Below are positions 53,365 to 63,188 of a stretch of 64,000 bases of DNA, in pieces. The translations under genes and the position numbers were made by a program. The notes under the pieces were generated by a model, which made no database searches, had not been told where the DNA came from, and worked only from the letters and a program-made list of their open reading frames with translations. Every line of letters starts with the position of its first letter. Positions within the stretch are counted from its first letter, which is position 1. Origin of the DNA: Kaistella carnis (GTDB taxonomy: Bacteria; Bacteroidota; Bacteroidia; Flavobacteriales; Weeksellaceae). The stretch is from the NCBI RefSeq assembly GCF_003860585.1, contig NZ_CP034159.1, forward strand, positions 744,001 to 808,000. The letters are read 5' to 3'.

Positions 53365-54057
53365 ATGATTGTTATTCTTTTAATTCTAAGTGTTTTATTG
53401 GGCGTTTTTTTGGGAAAATTTTTCGGTGATCGGGAAAAATTCGCAAAGAATCTATTAGTTGTAAGTGCGGGTTTCTTGATTACAATTTGCTTGAATGAGG
53501 TTTTCCCGGAAGTTTATTCGGGCGATAATCATCATATTGGATTATGGGTAATTGGCGGAGTTTTACTTCAAATGTTACTGGAAAATTTAACCAAAGGATT
53601 TGAGCATGGTCACTTTCATCATCATACTGAAGGAAAAAATATTCTTCCCTTAGCGCTGATGATCGGTCTGTTTATTCATGCTTTTTTGGAAGGAATTCCC
53701 CTAGCCAACGAAAAAGAAGTCTTAAGCCCTTATCTGACCGGTATTCTCGTACATAATATTCCTATTTCATTTATTTTAGGAGCTTTTTTAGTTAAAAACA
53801 AAAAGTTTTCAGCTTCGGCTTTTTTAATTATTGCAATTTTTGCTCTGGCTTCCCCTTTTGGATTGTTTTTAGGACAATATTTTAATCCGAATTTAGAAGT
53901 GTATTTCCTGGCTTTGGTTGGGGGAATTTTCCTTCATATCTCCTCCGTCATCATTTTCGAAAGTAATAAGAACCATAATGTTGACTGGAAAAAAATTGGT
54001 CTGGTTGCTTTGGGAATTCTTTTGGCAATGACGGGACATTTATTTCACAGCCATTAA
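53365..54057 (+). CDS. ZIP-family metal transporter
   Basis: The 230-residue inner-membrane protein has about eight hydrophobic segments. Metal-binding residues are seen in the His-rich loop GHFHHHTEGK, in GLFIHAFLEGIP (the family's His-x3-Glu motif) and in VHNIPISFILGA. ZIP proteins bring zinc or other divalent metals into the cytoplasm. It is the second gene of a probable pair with the methyltransferase. The IS256 copy landed 43 bp behind it. Confidence 0.88.
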   Translation: MIVILLILSVLLGVFLGKFFGDREKFAKNLLVVSAGFLITICLNEVFPEVYSGDNHHIGLWVIGGVLLQMLLENLTKGFEHGHFHHHTEGKNILPLALMIGLFIHAFLEGIPLANEKEVLSPYLTGILVHNIPISFILGAFLVKNKKFSASAFLIIAIFALASPFGLFLGQYFNPNLEVYFLALVGGIFLHISSVIIFESNKNHNVDWKKIGLVALGILLAMTGHLFHSH

Positions 54058-54100
54058 CATTAAAAGGACTTGTATAAAAGTAAATTAACTTCTTAAGATT

Positions 54101-55468
54101 GGTAGTGTTTCACTAACTGTGTAAGTTGAAAAGTTATTCTGAAAAATTTTGAGCCTTCAAAAGCTCAAAACTTTTTCGGAAATAACTTTTTACTATTTTT
54201 AAACTTTATACAGTTATGATCGACAAAGAAGAATTATTAAACAACAAGGATTTCTACAAATCCTTCAAGAGTGGAGAAGATTTAACCTCTTTCTTCAAAA
54301 CAATGCACAAACGAGCCGTAGAACATATGCTCGAAGCCGAATTAGATGACCATCTGGATACCGAGAAACATCAAAAAACAAAAGACGGAAATTATCGCAA
54401 TGGCCATCAAACCAAGAAGATAAAAACCTCTTTTGGCGAAGATGAAATTAAAGTTCCGCGGGATAGGGAAAGTACTTTTGAGCCAGCCTTAGTTCCCAAA
54501 AGGCATAATATTATTGAAGGTTTGGAAAATGTTATCATCTCATTTTATGCCAAAGGAATGAGTGTAAGTGATATTGAAGATCAGATCAAGGAAATGTATG
54601 ATTTTGATGTTTCAACATCCACAATATCCAGGATTACCAATGCGGTTTCCAGTGAGATTGTCGCTTGGCAAAATCGGCCACTAGAGGATTTATACCTCAT
54701 TGTTTGGATGGATGGAATTGTTTTTAAAGTCCGTGAGAACTCAAAAGTTATCAACAAAACCATTTATCTTGCCGTTGGTTTAAGACGGGATGGAAGAAAA
54801 GAAGTTCTGGGAATGTGGCTTGGAAAAAACGAAAGTTCCAGTTTTTGGATGAGCGTTTTAACTGACATAAAAGCACGTGGCGTAGAAGATATACTGATCA
54901 CTGCAACGGATAATCTCAATGGATTTACCCAAACTATTCGCAGTGTTTTCCCACAATCTCAAACTCAGATCTGCGTGGTGCATCAGATTAGAAATGCTTG
55001 TAAATACGTAGTTTGGAAGGACAGAAAAGCCTTTACTTCCGACATGAAACACATTTACAACGCTCCCACCAAGCAAGCCGCAGAAGCCGCCTTAAATGAT
55101 TTTGCAGAAAAATGGGAATCTAAATATTCGTATGCCATCAAATCCTGGAGAGATAATTGGGATGAATTAACGGTATTTTTCGAATTTCCGGTGGAAATCC
55201 GTAAAATCATTTACACCACCAATTTAATAGAAAATCTCAACGGAAAAATAAGAAAATATACTAAAAATAAAATGTCTTTTCCTACTGATGATGCGGTTTT
55301 AAAGTCAGTTTTCCTTGCCTTAAGAGAAGCAACAAAAAAATGGACAATGCCGATTCGAGATTGGGGAATCGTATTAAATCAATTTATGCTTATATTTGAA
55401 GAAAGGCTCAAGTTATAAAAAACTCAAGTCTTAAACTTTTCAACTTACACACTTTGCGGGACAGTGTC
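54101..55468 (+). mobile_element. IS256-family insertion sequence, copy 2, 1368 bp
   Basis: It has the same ends and the same length as copy 1. The target duplication is TTAAGATT (54093-54100 and 55469-55476), different from that of copy 1 (ATTTTGAA). Both copies therefore arose by separate transposition events. Inverted relative to copy 1 and about 47 kb away, the pair could support inversion of the intervening segment. Confidence 0.93.
54216..55418 (+). CDS. IS256-family transposase, copy 2
   Basis: This 400-residue transposase is identical to copy 1 except for Met165 (Leu in copy 1) and Ser275 (Tyr in copy 1). At least one silent difference is also seen, GATACTGATC here against GATACTAATC in copy 1. 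The catalytic residues D166, D232 and E339 are present. The gene is intact. Confidence 0.95.
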   Translation: MIDKEELLNNKDFYKSFKSGEDLTSFFKTMHKRAVEHMLEAELDDHLDTEKHQKTKDGNYRNGHQTKKIKTSFGEDEIKVPRDRESTFEPALVPKRHNIIEGLENVIISFYAKGMSVSDIEDQIKEMYDFDVSTSTISRITNAVSSEIVAWQNRPLEDLYLIVWMDGIVFKVRENSKVINKTIYLAVGLRRDGRKEVLGMWLGKNESSSFWMSVLTDIKARGVEDILITATDNLNGFTQTIRSVFPQSQTQICVVHQIRNACKYVVWKDRKAFTSDMKHIYNAPTKQAAEAALNDFAEKWESKYSYAIKSWRDNWDELTVFFEFPVEIRKIIYTTNLIENLNGKIRKYTKNKMSFPTDDAVLKSVFLALREATKKWTMPIRDWGIVLNQFMLIFEERLKL

Positions 55469-55502
55469 TTAAGATTCCAAGTATATATAATTGGAAAAAT
55501 AT

Positions 55503-55534
55503 AAAAAGCCGCTTCAAGATTGAAACGGCTTTTT
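55503..55534 (-). terminator. Intrinsic terminator of the FadL-type gene
   Basis: AAAAGCCGCTTCA pairs with TGAAACGGCTTTT, with one mismatch. On the minus strand it is followed by T-rich sequence, right after the stop codon of the barrel gene. It is closely similar to the hairpin at 33747-33777. Confidence 0.65.
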
Positions 55535-55559
55535 TATTGTATCTCTATGGAAGATTATA

Positions 55560-56963
55560 TTAAAATCTCCAACCGAGTGTAATAAAGAAATTATCTTTCG
55601 TATTCTTTACATCCGATACTACAGCATCCGCTGATTCTACGATGTAACTATTGGAGAAATATCCTGTATTGCTGGTTGCGGAACCTGCTAAAAGAGGACT
55701 TTTATATTCTGAGCTTACATTCTGATAAGCTGCATCTATATAAAATGATTTGAAATCATAACCCAATCCTGCTCCAATTACCGAACGTTTCCCAGAAATT
55801 AAATTGTCAAAAGAGGTATTTGCAGCTGTTCCATTATCAGATAATGCAGAAATGCTCATTGAGTCAAAAGGACTTGCAGCAAAAGCATATCCTCCACGAA
55901 TTCTAAAACCTTCTATTCTATATTCTGCACCTGCTTTAATTTCAGACATGCTTTTAGAATGGTCAGTAAAGAAACTATTCAATTCTGTTTCCGCGTTTCC
56001 GTAGACCTTATATTTTGGTTTTGTTAATCCCAAAGTGTAGTCTACATTTAATGAGAAGTTTTTATTCGGCACGTATGAAGCACTCAAAGTTGCTTTTAAA
56101 GGAGTAGAAAGCTTACGGTCCTCCGTGTAAGTTCCATCGATCGGGTTTTCATATTCATTATAAACTCTCGCAATTGACCACCAGGTAGGTGTTTCTAATG
56201 CAGCTCCGACTCTGAACTGAGGATTTACTTTTCCAATAACTCCCACTACCGCTGAGAAACCGTTTGAGGATTCTGAGAAAGGAGTATACTGTTTATTGTA
56301 AACATCGGTTGAATTATTTATAGTTGATGTGAAAGCAGCAGAATCATACTGATCAATCTCTGCGGAGTGAAAGTTAAGTCCTGCTCCTACATAAATTCTA
56401 TTGTCATAATTCCCACCGGCTGCAATACTCATTTTAGATACATTGCCATAACGATTGTAAGCATGACCTGCAAAACTTAAATTATCAATGAGCAAATTAT
56501 CTGCATCATAAATATTAAAATTCACATTATTATTTGCCGGAGTTTCTGAATAATCTTCGATGGACTCGTTTGAAAAGTTCACTCCCACATTTACAAACTT
56601 CCAAGGTGAAGTTGAATCAACTCTAAAAACAGCAACACCGCCTACATTTCCTAAGTCTGTATTGTTGACTTTATAATTTTGTACGTTCCCAGCTAATGAA
56701 GTTTCGTTTTTGTTGCTTTGAATTGCTAAGGTTCCGGAGAATTCACTCGCAATACTTACGGCAATACCTGCAGGATTTGAATTTAATACAGAAACATCAC
56801 CACCCAAGGCGCCCATAGAACCAGCCATCGCATTATATTTTGACGAACCCATCAGGGCAGAATTGGAATAAACATCTACGGTATTTCGCAGAGTAGAAAT
56901 ATCCTGTGCGTTAACAAAATAAGCTACAGAAATTCCCAATACTAAAAAAGACTTTTTTATCAT
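55560..56963 (-). CDS. OmpP1/FadL-family outer-membrane protein
   Basis: The 467-residue barrel protein has a signal peptide (KKSFLVLGISVAYFVNAQD) and the FadL layout. An N-terminal region near SNSALMGSSKYNAMAGSMGALGGDVSVLNSNPAG is the conserved hatch/NPA segment, and many amphipathic strands follow, ending with a terminal Phe (LGWRF) as outer-membrane barrels do. The family takes up hydrophobic molecules such as long-chain fatty acids. Substrate here is unknown. The Tyr/Gly-rich lipoprotein gene lies directly upstream on the same strand. Confidence 0.88.
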   Translation of the reverse strand: MIKKSFLVLGISVAYFVNAQDISTLRNTVDVYSNSALMGSSKYNAMAGSMGALGGDVSVLNSNPAGIAVSIASEFSGTLAIQSNKNETSLAGNVQNYKVNNTDLGNVGGVAVFRVDSTSPWKFVNVGVNFSNESIEDYSETPANNNVNFNIYDADNLLIDNLSFAGHAYNRYGNVSKMSIAAGGNYDNRIYVGAGLNFHSAEIDQYDSAAFTSTINNSTDVYNKQYTPFSESSNGFSAVVGVIGKVNPQFRVGAALETPTWWSIARVYNEYENPIDGTYTEDRKLSTPLKATLSASYVPNKNFSLNVDYTLGLTKPKYKVYGNAETELNSFFTDHSKSMSEIKAGAEYRIEGFRIRGGYAFAASPFDSMSISALSDNGTAANTSFDNLISGKRSVIGAGLGYDFKSFYIDAAYQNVSSEYKSPLLAGSATSNTGYFSNSYIVESADAVVSDVKNTKDNFFITLGWRF

Positions 56964-56988
56964 TTTAAAAATTATGCTTGATTATAAA

Positions 56989-57927
56989 TTATCTTCTAAA
57001 ACCTCCGGATGATCTTGTAGAACCTGAGCTTGAGCTTGATGATCCGCTATTAAAACCACCGCCGGTATTTCCAGATCTGAAGCCATTGTCGCTGGAATTA
57101 CTTCTGTATCTAGGCTCACTACTTGGCATTGATTGTCTAGGAGTAGAGTTCTGTCTCGGGTTATTGATTTGAGGAGAAGTTCGGTATCTTGGTTGGTTGA
57201 TATTAGGTTGAACTGAACGAGGATTTGTATTTCGCACATCATTGCTTCTTATATTATCATTTCTAAATCCTGAATTCTGATTTGTGTTTTGTCTAACGCC
57301 GGAGTTTGAATTACGGAATCCATTATCTGCACCACTTCTTTTATATTGAAATCTGGGTGCATTATAAGAATTGAATCCATTACCATAATAATTGTAATAC
57401 GGAGCATTGTATCCATAATAGTAAGGGGAACCATAATATCCATAATAAGGATTGTAATAACCATAGAAAGGACTGTAGTAATTACTGAACGGCCCATATC
57501 CATAACCCCAAGGATTGTAGTACCCACTATATCCAAAGCCATAACTCATTCCGAATCCAAAACCGGAATACAAGCCGGATCCGTAAGGGTAACCCCAATA
57601 ATCATTGTAGTAGGTATCAGTTCCTGTATAGATACCCCAATCTGAATCCTGCGCATCCTGCCAATTTTGATTTCTGTTCTCTGCATTCAGATATTTATTC
57701 TGATCATCAACCGCCTGATAATCATAATAGTCACCAATTTTATTACCGTTACTCATGACCATTCCTTCCGGAAGGGTGTCTCGGTTAGGATCGTAGTAAA
57801 CTCCATCTGTTTCACTATATCCACCCATGGTTGTCATACAGGAAGATAGTAGCAAACCACCCATCACCGCTAAAACCGATTTTGATTTCAGAAGGTTGAG
57901 CACATTTTTATAAGTAATATTTTTCAT
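56989..57927 (-). CDS. Tyr/Gly/Asn-rich lipoprotein of unknown function
   Basis: The 312-residue protein has a lipoprotein signal (VLAVMGGLLLSSCMT, Cys near residue 30). A short ordered part follows (DGVYYDPNRDTLPEGM). Then a low-complexity region of Tyr, Gly, Asn and Pro (about residues 105-195, repeats such as YNPYYGYYGSPYYYGY) and an Arg/Asn/Ser-rich tail ending GSTRSSGGFRR. I do not recognise a family. The composition suggests a disordered or phase-separating surface protein. It is directly upstream of the FadL-type gene on the same strand, 25 bp apart, and divergent from proS. Confidence 0.6.
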   Translation of the reverse strand: MKNITYKNVLNLLKSKSVLAVMGGLLLSSCMTTMGGYSETDGVYYDPNRDTLPEGMVMSNGNKIGDYYDYQAVDDQNKYLNAENRNQNWQDAQDSDWGIYTGTDTYYNDYWGYPYGSGLYSGFGFGMSYGFGYSGYYNPWGYGYGPFSNYYSPFYGYYNPYYGYYGSPYYYGYNAPYYNYYGNGFNSYNAPRFQYKRSGADNGFRNSNSGVRQNTNQNSGFRNDNIRSNDVRNTNPRSVQPNINQPRYRTSPQINNPRQNSTPRQSMPSSEPRYRSNSSDNGFRSGNTGGGFNSGSSSSSSGSTRSSGGFRR

Positions 57928-58072
57928 GATAAGGTGAAAAAGTTTTAATTGATTTATATTTGCATTTTATACCAAAATTGTACCAATTATAGGGAACAAA
58001 TTTTGAGTAAAAATACGCTTTTTAGATTAGATATTAAAAGGGATAAATAGTTAAATCAAAACATAAAAAATA

Positions 58073-59548
58073 ATGGCAAAACTTACTTCGAGAGCCGAGG
58101 ATTACAGTAAATGGTATAATGAATTAGTAGTTAACGCAGACTTGGCTGAAAATTCCGGAGTTCGTGGCTGTATGGTGATTAAACCGTATGGTTATGCAAT
58201 TTGGGAAAAAATGAGAGATGAATTGGATAAACAATTCAAAGAAACTGGTCATCAAAATGCCTATTTTCCTCTCTTTATTCCGAAAAGCTATTTCGAAGCA
58301 GAAGAACAAAATGCAGAAGGTTTTGCTAAAGAATGTGCCGTAGTTACCCATTACCGACTTAAGACAGATCCTGATAATCCGAAAAAATTAATCGTAGATC
58401 CTGAGGCAAAATTAGAAGAAGAGTTAATCGTTCGTCCAACCTCGGAAGCGATTATCTGGAGTACCTATAAAAAATGGATCCAATCGTACCGCGATCTTCC
58501 AATTTTAATTAATCAATGGGCCAATGTTGTCCGTTGGGAAATGAGAACGCGTTTTTTCCTAAGAACTGCAGAGTTCCTTTGGCAAGAAGGTCATACCGCT
58601 CATGCGACCAAAGATGAAGCGATTGAAGAAACTGAAAAAATGCTACATGTCTACGCAGAATTTACAGAAAACTTCATGGCTATTCCTGTAATTAGAGGAA
58701 TAAAAACTCCATCTGAAAGATTCGCGGGTGCTGATGAAACCTACTGTATTGAAGCCTTAATGCAAGATGGAAAGGCACTACAAGCTGGAACTTCTCACTT
58801 TTTAGGGCAGAATTTCGGGAAAGCTTTTGATGTAAAATTTACGACTAAAGAAGGAAAAATTGAACATGCCTGGGGAACCTCTTGGGGAACATCCACACGA
58901 TTGATGGGCGCATTAATCATGACTCATTCTGATGATTTAGGATTGGTCCTTCCACCTTCATTAGCACCTATTCAAGTTGTAATTGTGCCTATTTTTAAAG
59001 GAGAAGAGCAGTTAGCTCAAATTGATGAAGTCGCTTTTGAAGTACAGGACAAATTGAAAGCTAAAGGTATTTCTGTAAAGTATGATAACAGAACAGATAA
59101 TAAGCCAGGGTGGAAATTTGCAGAATATGAATTAAAAGGAGTTCCAATCAGGATTGCAATGGGAGCGCGTGATTTAGAAAATAAAACCGTAGAAATTGCA
59201 AGACGCGATAACTTAACGAAAGAGACGCAGCCTTTAGAAAATATCGAAAATTATATTGAAGAGCTTTTGAGCACCATTCAGAAAGATATTTTTGACAAAG
59301 CTTTACAGTTTAGAGATACGCATATTACAAAGGTAGATGCTTACGAAGAATTTAAAACTGTTTTAGAGGAAAAAGGTGGATTTATCGCAGCACATTGGGA
59401 CGGTACTGCCGAGGAAGAAGAGCAGATCAAAAACGAAACTAAAGCCACAATTCGTTGTATTCCATTAAATAATGAACTTGAGGAAGGAATTTCTTTAATA
59501 ACCGGAAAACCTAGTAAACAAAGAGTAATTTTTGCAAAAGCTTACTAA
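58073..59548 (+). CDS. proS: Prolyl-tRNA synthetase, archaeal/eukaryal-type
   Basis: The 491-residue class II synthetase attaches proline to tRNA-Pro. Motif 2 is in [25 protein letters not shown], motif 3 in [21 protein letters not shown], and the anticodon-binding domain is at the end. It has the short, eukaryote-like architecture without the bacterial editing insert and finishes in a Tyr (FAKAY), as in this class. It is known in some Bacteroidota. Confidence 0.94.
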   Translation: MAKLTSRAEDYSKWYNELVVNADLAENSGVRGCMVIKPYGYAIWEKMRDELDKQFKETGHQNAYFPLFIPKSYFEAEEQNAEGFAKECAVVTHYRLKTDPDNPKKLIVDPEAKLEEELIVRPTSEAIIWSTYKKWIQSYRDLPILINQWANVVRWEMRTRFFLRTAEFLWQEGHTAHATKDEAIEETEKMLHVYAEFTENFMAIPVIRGIKTPSERFAGADETYCIEALMQDGKALQAGTSHFLGQNFGKAFDVKFTTKEGKIEHAWGTSWGTSTRLMGALIMTHSDDLGLVLPPSLAPIQVVIVPIFKGEEQLAQIDEVAFEVQDKLKAKGISVKYDNRTDNKPGWKFAEYELKGVPIRIAMGARDLENKTVEIARRDNLTKETQPLENIENYIEELLSTIQKDIFDKALQFRDTHITKVDAYEEFKTVLEEKGGFIAAHWDGTAEEEEQIKNETKATIRCIPLNNELEEGISLITGKPSKQRVIFAKAY

Positions 59549-59667
59549 GAAATAAACGGTAAAATAATCATTTATTAATGTTAATATTTCCATAAAATTA
59601 GTGAAAATTCAATATTTTGGACTAAATATTGTATATATTTACTTATTAACTTTAAAAACAAACTATT

Positions 59668-60948
59668 ATGGCATTAAACATTATTGATCTAATCAAAGGG
59701 CAGTTAGGTCCCGCGTTAGTTTCTCAAGCAGCATCTCAATTGGGAGAAAGTGAATCTGGAATTTCAAAAGCAATTAGCGGATTGCTGCCGGCTGTTGTTG
59801 GTGGTATGGCTAACAATGCTGACAAGCCTGAAGTACTTGATGCAATTACAGGAGCAGCTTCGAGTGGGATGTTAGGAAACCTTCTTGGTGGAGCTACAGG
59901 AAATTCATTGATTAGCTCAGTGTTATCATCTATTTTTGGTGATAAAATTGGAGCATTGGTTAATTCAATTTCTACCTTTTCAGGCGTAAGTAATTCTTCT
60001 TCAAGTTCATTATTAAGCATGGTAACTGGAGCAGCTTTAGGTTCCATTGGAAAATATGCAGCTGATAATAATATAGGAGCTTCCGGAATTACAAGTTTGC
60101 TACATGATCAAAAAGGAGTCGTCTCTTCTTTATTACCTGCTGGACTTTCTTTAGCTTCTTTAGGTTTAGGAAATGCTTTCGGTGATCACGATCCTCAAAA
60201 AGTAAAAGTTACTTCATACGACGAACCGAAAGTTGAAGTAAATAGAGGTGGTGAAACTCATGTTACCAGCACACCAAACAATAATAACGAGGGCGGATCA
60301 ATTTGGAAATGGTTGTTGCCATTGCTTCTACTGGCTTTAGCAGCTTGGTTCTTATGGAAACAATGCAACAAGCCTGCAGATCAAACCGTTGTAACAAGCG
60401 ATTCAACAGCAGTTGTGAGCGATACAGCGAATACCATGATGAATAATGATTCAGCAATGGTAACAGGAAGTAAAGAAATGACTGATATCGATTTGAACGG
60501 TAAACCACTTAAAGGTTACGCAAATGGATTGGAAGCATCTATGATCAACTTCTTAAAATCTGACGGTTATAAAAATGCCGCTGACGATGCTGCTTTAAGA
60601 GATACTTGGTATAATTTTGATAATGTTAATTTCAAGATGGGTTCTTCTTCTGAGTTGGAAGCTGGATCTGAAGGACAGGTTCAAAATCTTGCTGAAATCT
60701 TAAAAGCATATCCGGAAGCAAAAATTAACATCGGAGGATATACTGACAATACTGGTGATGCTGCAGTAAATAAAGCTTTGTCTCAGAAAAGAGCAGACTA
60801 TATTAAAGCTGAACTCGGTAAAATGGGTGTAGGTGCACAAGTTGTTGACGCAAAAGGATACGGTAGCGAGTTTGCCACAGTTCCTGCAACAGCTTCTGAT
60901 GCTGAAAGAGCAGTAGATAGAAAAATGGCAGTTAGATTTACAAAATAG
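59668..60948 (+). CDS. DUF937-OmpA fusion protein
   Basis: The 426-residue protein starts with a DUF937 domain (MALNIIDLIKGQLGPALVSQ, Gly/Ala/Ser-rich, about 1-180). It continues with a single membrane segment near 210-230 (WKWLLPLLLLALAAWFLWKQ), then a Thr/Ser linker, and ends in an OmpA peptidoglycan-binding domain (INIGGYTDNTGDAAVNKALSQKRADYIKAELG). The N-terminal domain would be cytoplasmic, the OmpA part periplasmic and bound to peptidoglycan. No signal peptide is seen, which fits inner-membrane anchoring. The function is unknown. Confidence 0.85.
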   Translation: MALNIIDLIKGQLGPALVSQAASQLGESESGISKAISGLLPAVVGGMANNADKPEVLDAITGAASSGMLGNLLGGATGNSLISSVLSSIFGDKIGALVNSISTFSGVSNSSSSSLLSMVTGAALGSIGKYAADNNIGASGITSLLHDQKGVVSSLLPAGLSLASLGLGNAFGDHDPQKVKVTSYDEPKVEVNRGGETHVTSTPNNNNEGGSIWKWLLPLLLLALAAWFLWKQCNKPADQTVVTSDSTAVVSDTANTMMNNDSAMVTGSKEMTDIDLNGKPLKGYANGLEASMINFLKSDGYKNAADDAALRDTWYNFDNVNFKMGSSSELEAGSEGQVQNLAEILKAYPEAKINIGGYTDNTGDAAVNKALSQKRADYIKAELGKMGVGAQVVDAKGYGSEFATVPATASDAERAVDRKMAVRFTK

Positions 60949-60970
60949 ATCTTAACTAAAATATAGCAAT

Positions 60971-61001
60971 AATCCCGAATTTATTTTCGGGATTTTTTTT
61001 G
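60971..61001 (+). terminator. Intrinsic terminator after the DUF937-OmpA gene
   Basis: AATCCCGAA (60971-60979) pairs with TTCGGGATT (60986-60994), followed by a run of eight T. Confidence 0.8.
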
Positions 61002-61058
61002 TTTCATAGTTACGGATTACGTTATTTTTTTTAATTTTGTTAGACCAAGCTAACATTC

Positions 61059-62390
61059 GTGAACCAGTCAAATAGACCGTGGCGAAGAGAGAAACATTCG
61101 AACTCTTTACCTGAAGTATTTTCATCTATCCATATTCCTAAAGGCGCTGGTTTCTTTAAAAAACTTTTTGCCTTTGCCGGACCGGGGTTAATGATTGCAG
61201 TCGGTTATATGGATCCCGGAAACTGGGCGACCGATATTGCCGGTGGTGCACAATTCGGCTACACGCTGCTATCCGTCATATTAATCTCGAATTTGTTTGC
61301 GATGATCCTTCAGCATTTATCGTTAAAACTGGGAATCGTTGCCGAAAGAGATTTAGCACAAGCCTGTCGAGATCACTTCGGTCCAAAAACAAATTTCATC
61401 CTATGGATTCTTTGCGAAATTGCGATTGCTGCATGCGATCTGGCAGAAGTTATCGGTTCCGCGATTGCGCTGAATTTACTTTTCGGAATTCCACTCACTT
61501 GGGGAGTGGCCATTACCATTGTTGATGTCTTCATTATTCTGTTTCTTCAGGCAAAAGGGTTTCGGGTTATCGAAAGTATTGTAGCCGGTTTAACCTTTGT
61601 AATCTTAGGAAGTTTTGTTTATGAAATTATATTAAGTAAACCAGATATTTTTCCTCTCCTCAGTGGACTGGTCCCTCAGAAAGAGGTCATAACCAATCCC
61701 TCGATGCTGTATATCGCCATCGGTATTTTGGGCGCAACGGTAATGCCTCACAACTTATATCTTCACAGCAGTATCGTACAGACCAGAAATTATGAAAGAA
61801 ATTATGAAGGAAAAAAAGAAGCCATAAAATTCGCGACTATTGACAGCACGGTTTCTTTGCTTATCGCATTTTTTATTAACGGAGCCATTTTAATTGTCGC
61901 CGCAGCTACTTTTCACACCACCGGAAATCATGATATCGCCGATATTCACGACGCTCATAAAATGCTCGCACCCATTCTGGGGACTACTTTTGCAAGTGTT
62001 TTCTTTGCAGTTGCTCTATTGGCTTCCGGACAGAATTCTACTTTAACAGGAACTTTGGCAGGGCAAATTGTAATGGAAGGATTTCTAAATATCCGGCTGA
62101 AACCTTGGCTGAGAAGATTAATAACGCGCTCTATCGCCGTAGTTCCCGCTTTGATTGTTACTATTTTATATGGTGAAAAAGGAACGACGGATTTACTGGT
62201 TTTAAGTCAGGTCATCTTATCGATGCAATTAAGTTTCGCCGTTATTCCGTTGGTGATGTTTACCAATTCTAAATTGAAAATGGGCGAATTCGTTAATAAA
62301 CCCTGGCTGAAAATTTTGGTTTGGATTATCTCAGGAATTATTCTCCTGCTTAATCTCGTCCTACTCTATCAGACATTTCTGGGAATATAA
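61059..62390 (+). CDS. Nramp-family divalent metal transporter
   Basis: The 443-residue inner-membrane protein has about eleven membrane segments. The metal site is seen in DPGNWATDIAGG (TM1; the Asp-Pro-Gly-Asn motif) and in ATVMPHNLYLHS (TM6; Met-Pro-His). It should import Mn2+ or Fe2+ with protons. GTG at 61059 is the best start, as no ATG stands near the family N-terminus. A TAATTTTG element at 61032-61039 could be its -7 box. The gene is alone. Confidence 0.92.
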   Translation: MNQSNRPWRREKHSNSLPEVFSSIHIPKGAGFFKKLFAFAGPGLMIAVGYMDPGNWATDIAGGAQFGYTLLSVILISNLFAMILQHLSLKLGIVAERDLAQACRDHFGPKTNFILWILCEIAIAACDLAEVIGSAIALNLLFGIPLTWGVAITIVDVFIILFLQAKGFRVIESIVAGLTFVILGSFVYEIILSKPDIFPLLSGLVPQKEVITNPSMLYIAIGILGATVMPHNLYLHSSIVQTRNYERNYEGKKEAIKFATIDSTVSLLIAFFINGAILIVAAATFHTTGNHDIADIHDAHKMLAPILGTTFASVFFAVALLASGQNSTLTGTLAGQIVMEGFLNIRLKPWLRRLITRSIAVVPALIVTILYGEKGTTDLLVLSQVILSMQLSFAVIPLVMFTNSKLKMGEFVNKPWLKILVWIISGIILLLNLVLLYQTFLGI

Positions 62391-62479
62391 TTTAATTCTT
62401 TGTTGATAAATCTGCCGAAATGTCCTAAAGTTCCTTTTGGCAAAATCTTTGTGAAAGGTTCGTTATAAAATTTAATATT

Positions 62480-63019
62480 ATGTCAGACAACAAAGATATT
62501 CAGGAAGAAAACTTAAATCCGCAAGACGATCTTACGCAGAATGCTCCAGAAGAAACTACTGAAAACATGACAGTAGAACCAACAGCAGAAGACCTTTTGG
62601 CAGAAGAAAAAGACCGCTACATTCGGCTTTTTGCTGAATTCGAAAATTATAAGAAAAGGACGACCAAAGAGAAAATGGAATTCTTTCAATATGCGAATCA
62701 GGATATGATGATTTCGATGTTGGATATTTTAGATGATTTCGAGCGTGCCTTAAAGGAAATTGCTAAAAACGGCAATGAAGCTGACTTATTAGGAGTAGAG
62801 CTTATTTATCAGAAATTAAAAAACAAATTAGCTGATAAAGGTTTGAAAGTAATCACAGTAAATCCTGGGGACGATTTCAATGTTGATTTCCATGAAGCTA
62901 TTACACAAATACCAGCGCCAACTCCTGATTTGAAAGGAAAGATTGTAGACGTTATTGAAACTGGCTATCAGTTAGCTGACAAAGTAATCAGATTCGCAAA
63001 GGTAGTTACTGGAAACTAA
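62480..63019 (+). CDS. grpE: Nucleotide exchange factor GrpE
   Basis: The 179-residue cytoplasmic protein has an acidic, disordered N-terminus (about 1-40), a long coiled-coil helix (LLAEEKDRYIRLFAEFENYKKRTTKEK) and a C-terminal beta domain with FNVDFHEAITQIPAPTPDLKG. It releases ADP from DnaK. It precedes dnaJ on the same strand; a dispersed repeat sits between them. Confidence 0.93.
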   Translation: MSDNKDIQEENLNPQDDLTQNAPEETTENMTVEPTAEDLLAEEKDRYIRLFAEFENYKKRTTKEKMEFFQYANQDMMISMLDILDDFERALKEIAKNGNEADLLGVELIYQKLKNKLADKGLKVITVNPGDDFNVDFHEAITQIPAPTPDLKGKIVDVIETGYQLADKVIRFAKVVTGN

Positions 63020-63039
63020 AATTTAAAAATTCGAATTGT

Positions 63040-63129
63040 GCAGCCCGGCTTGAGTGAAGCTCATTTTTTTTCTATCGGCAAAAGCTCTGGCAAAAAAATA
63101 GCGGGAATGGAAGACGGATCAAGCTGCCC
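63040..63129 (+). repeat. Dispersed hairpin repeat, copy 5
   Basis: It starts GCAGCCCGGCTTGAGTGAAG and ends GGATCAAGCTGCCC. The central part can pair (ATTTTTTT with AAAAAAAT), and GCAG/CTGC and CTTG/CAAG can pair at the base. It lies inside the grpE-dnaJ gap. Confidence 0.65.
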
Positions 63130-63188
63130 AAATAAATAACTAAAAATATTCTCAGTTCTTAGCTGAAGATAATTCATTTATAATTATT

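Noticed and set aside
57249..57645. Two overlapping frames opposite the Tyr/Gly-rich lipoprotein
   Set aside because: Their Ile/Met/Val-rich sequences are a by-product of the Tyr/Gly/Asn codon repeats on the other frame or strand.
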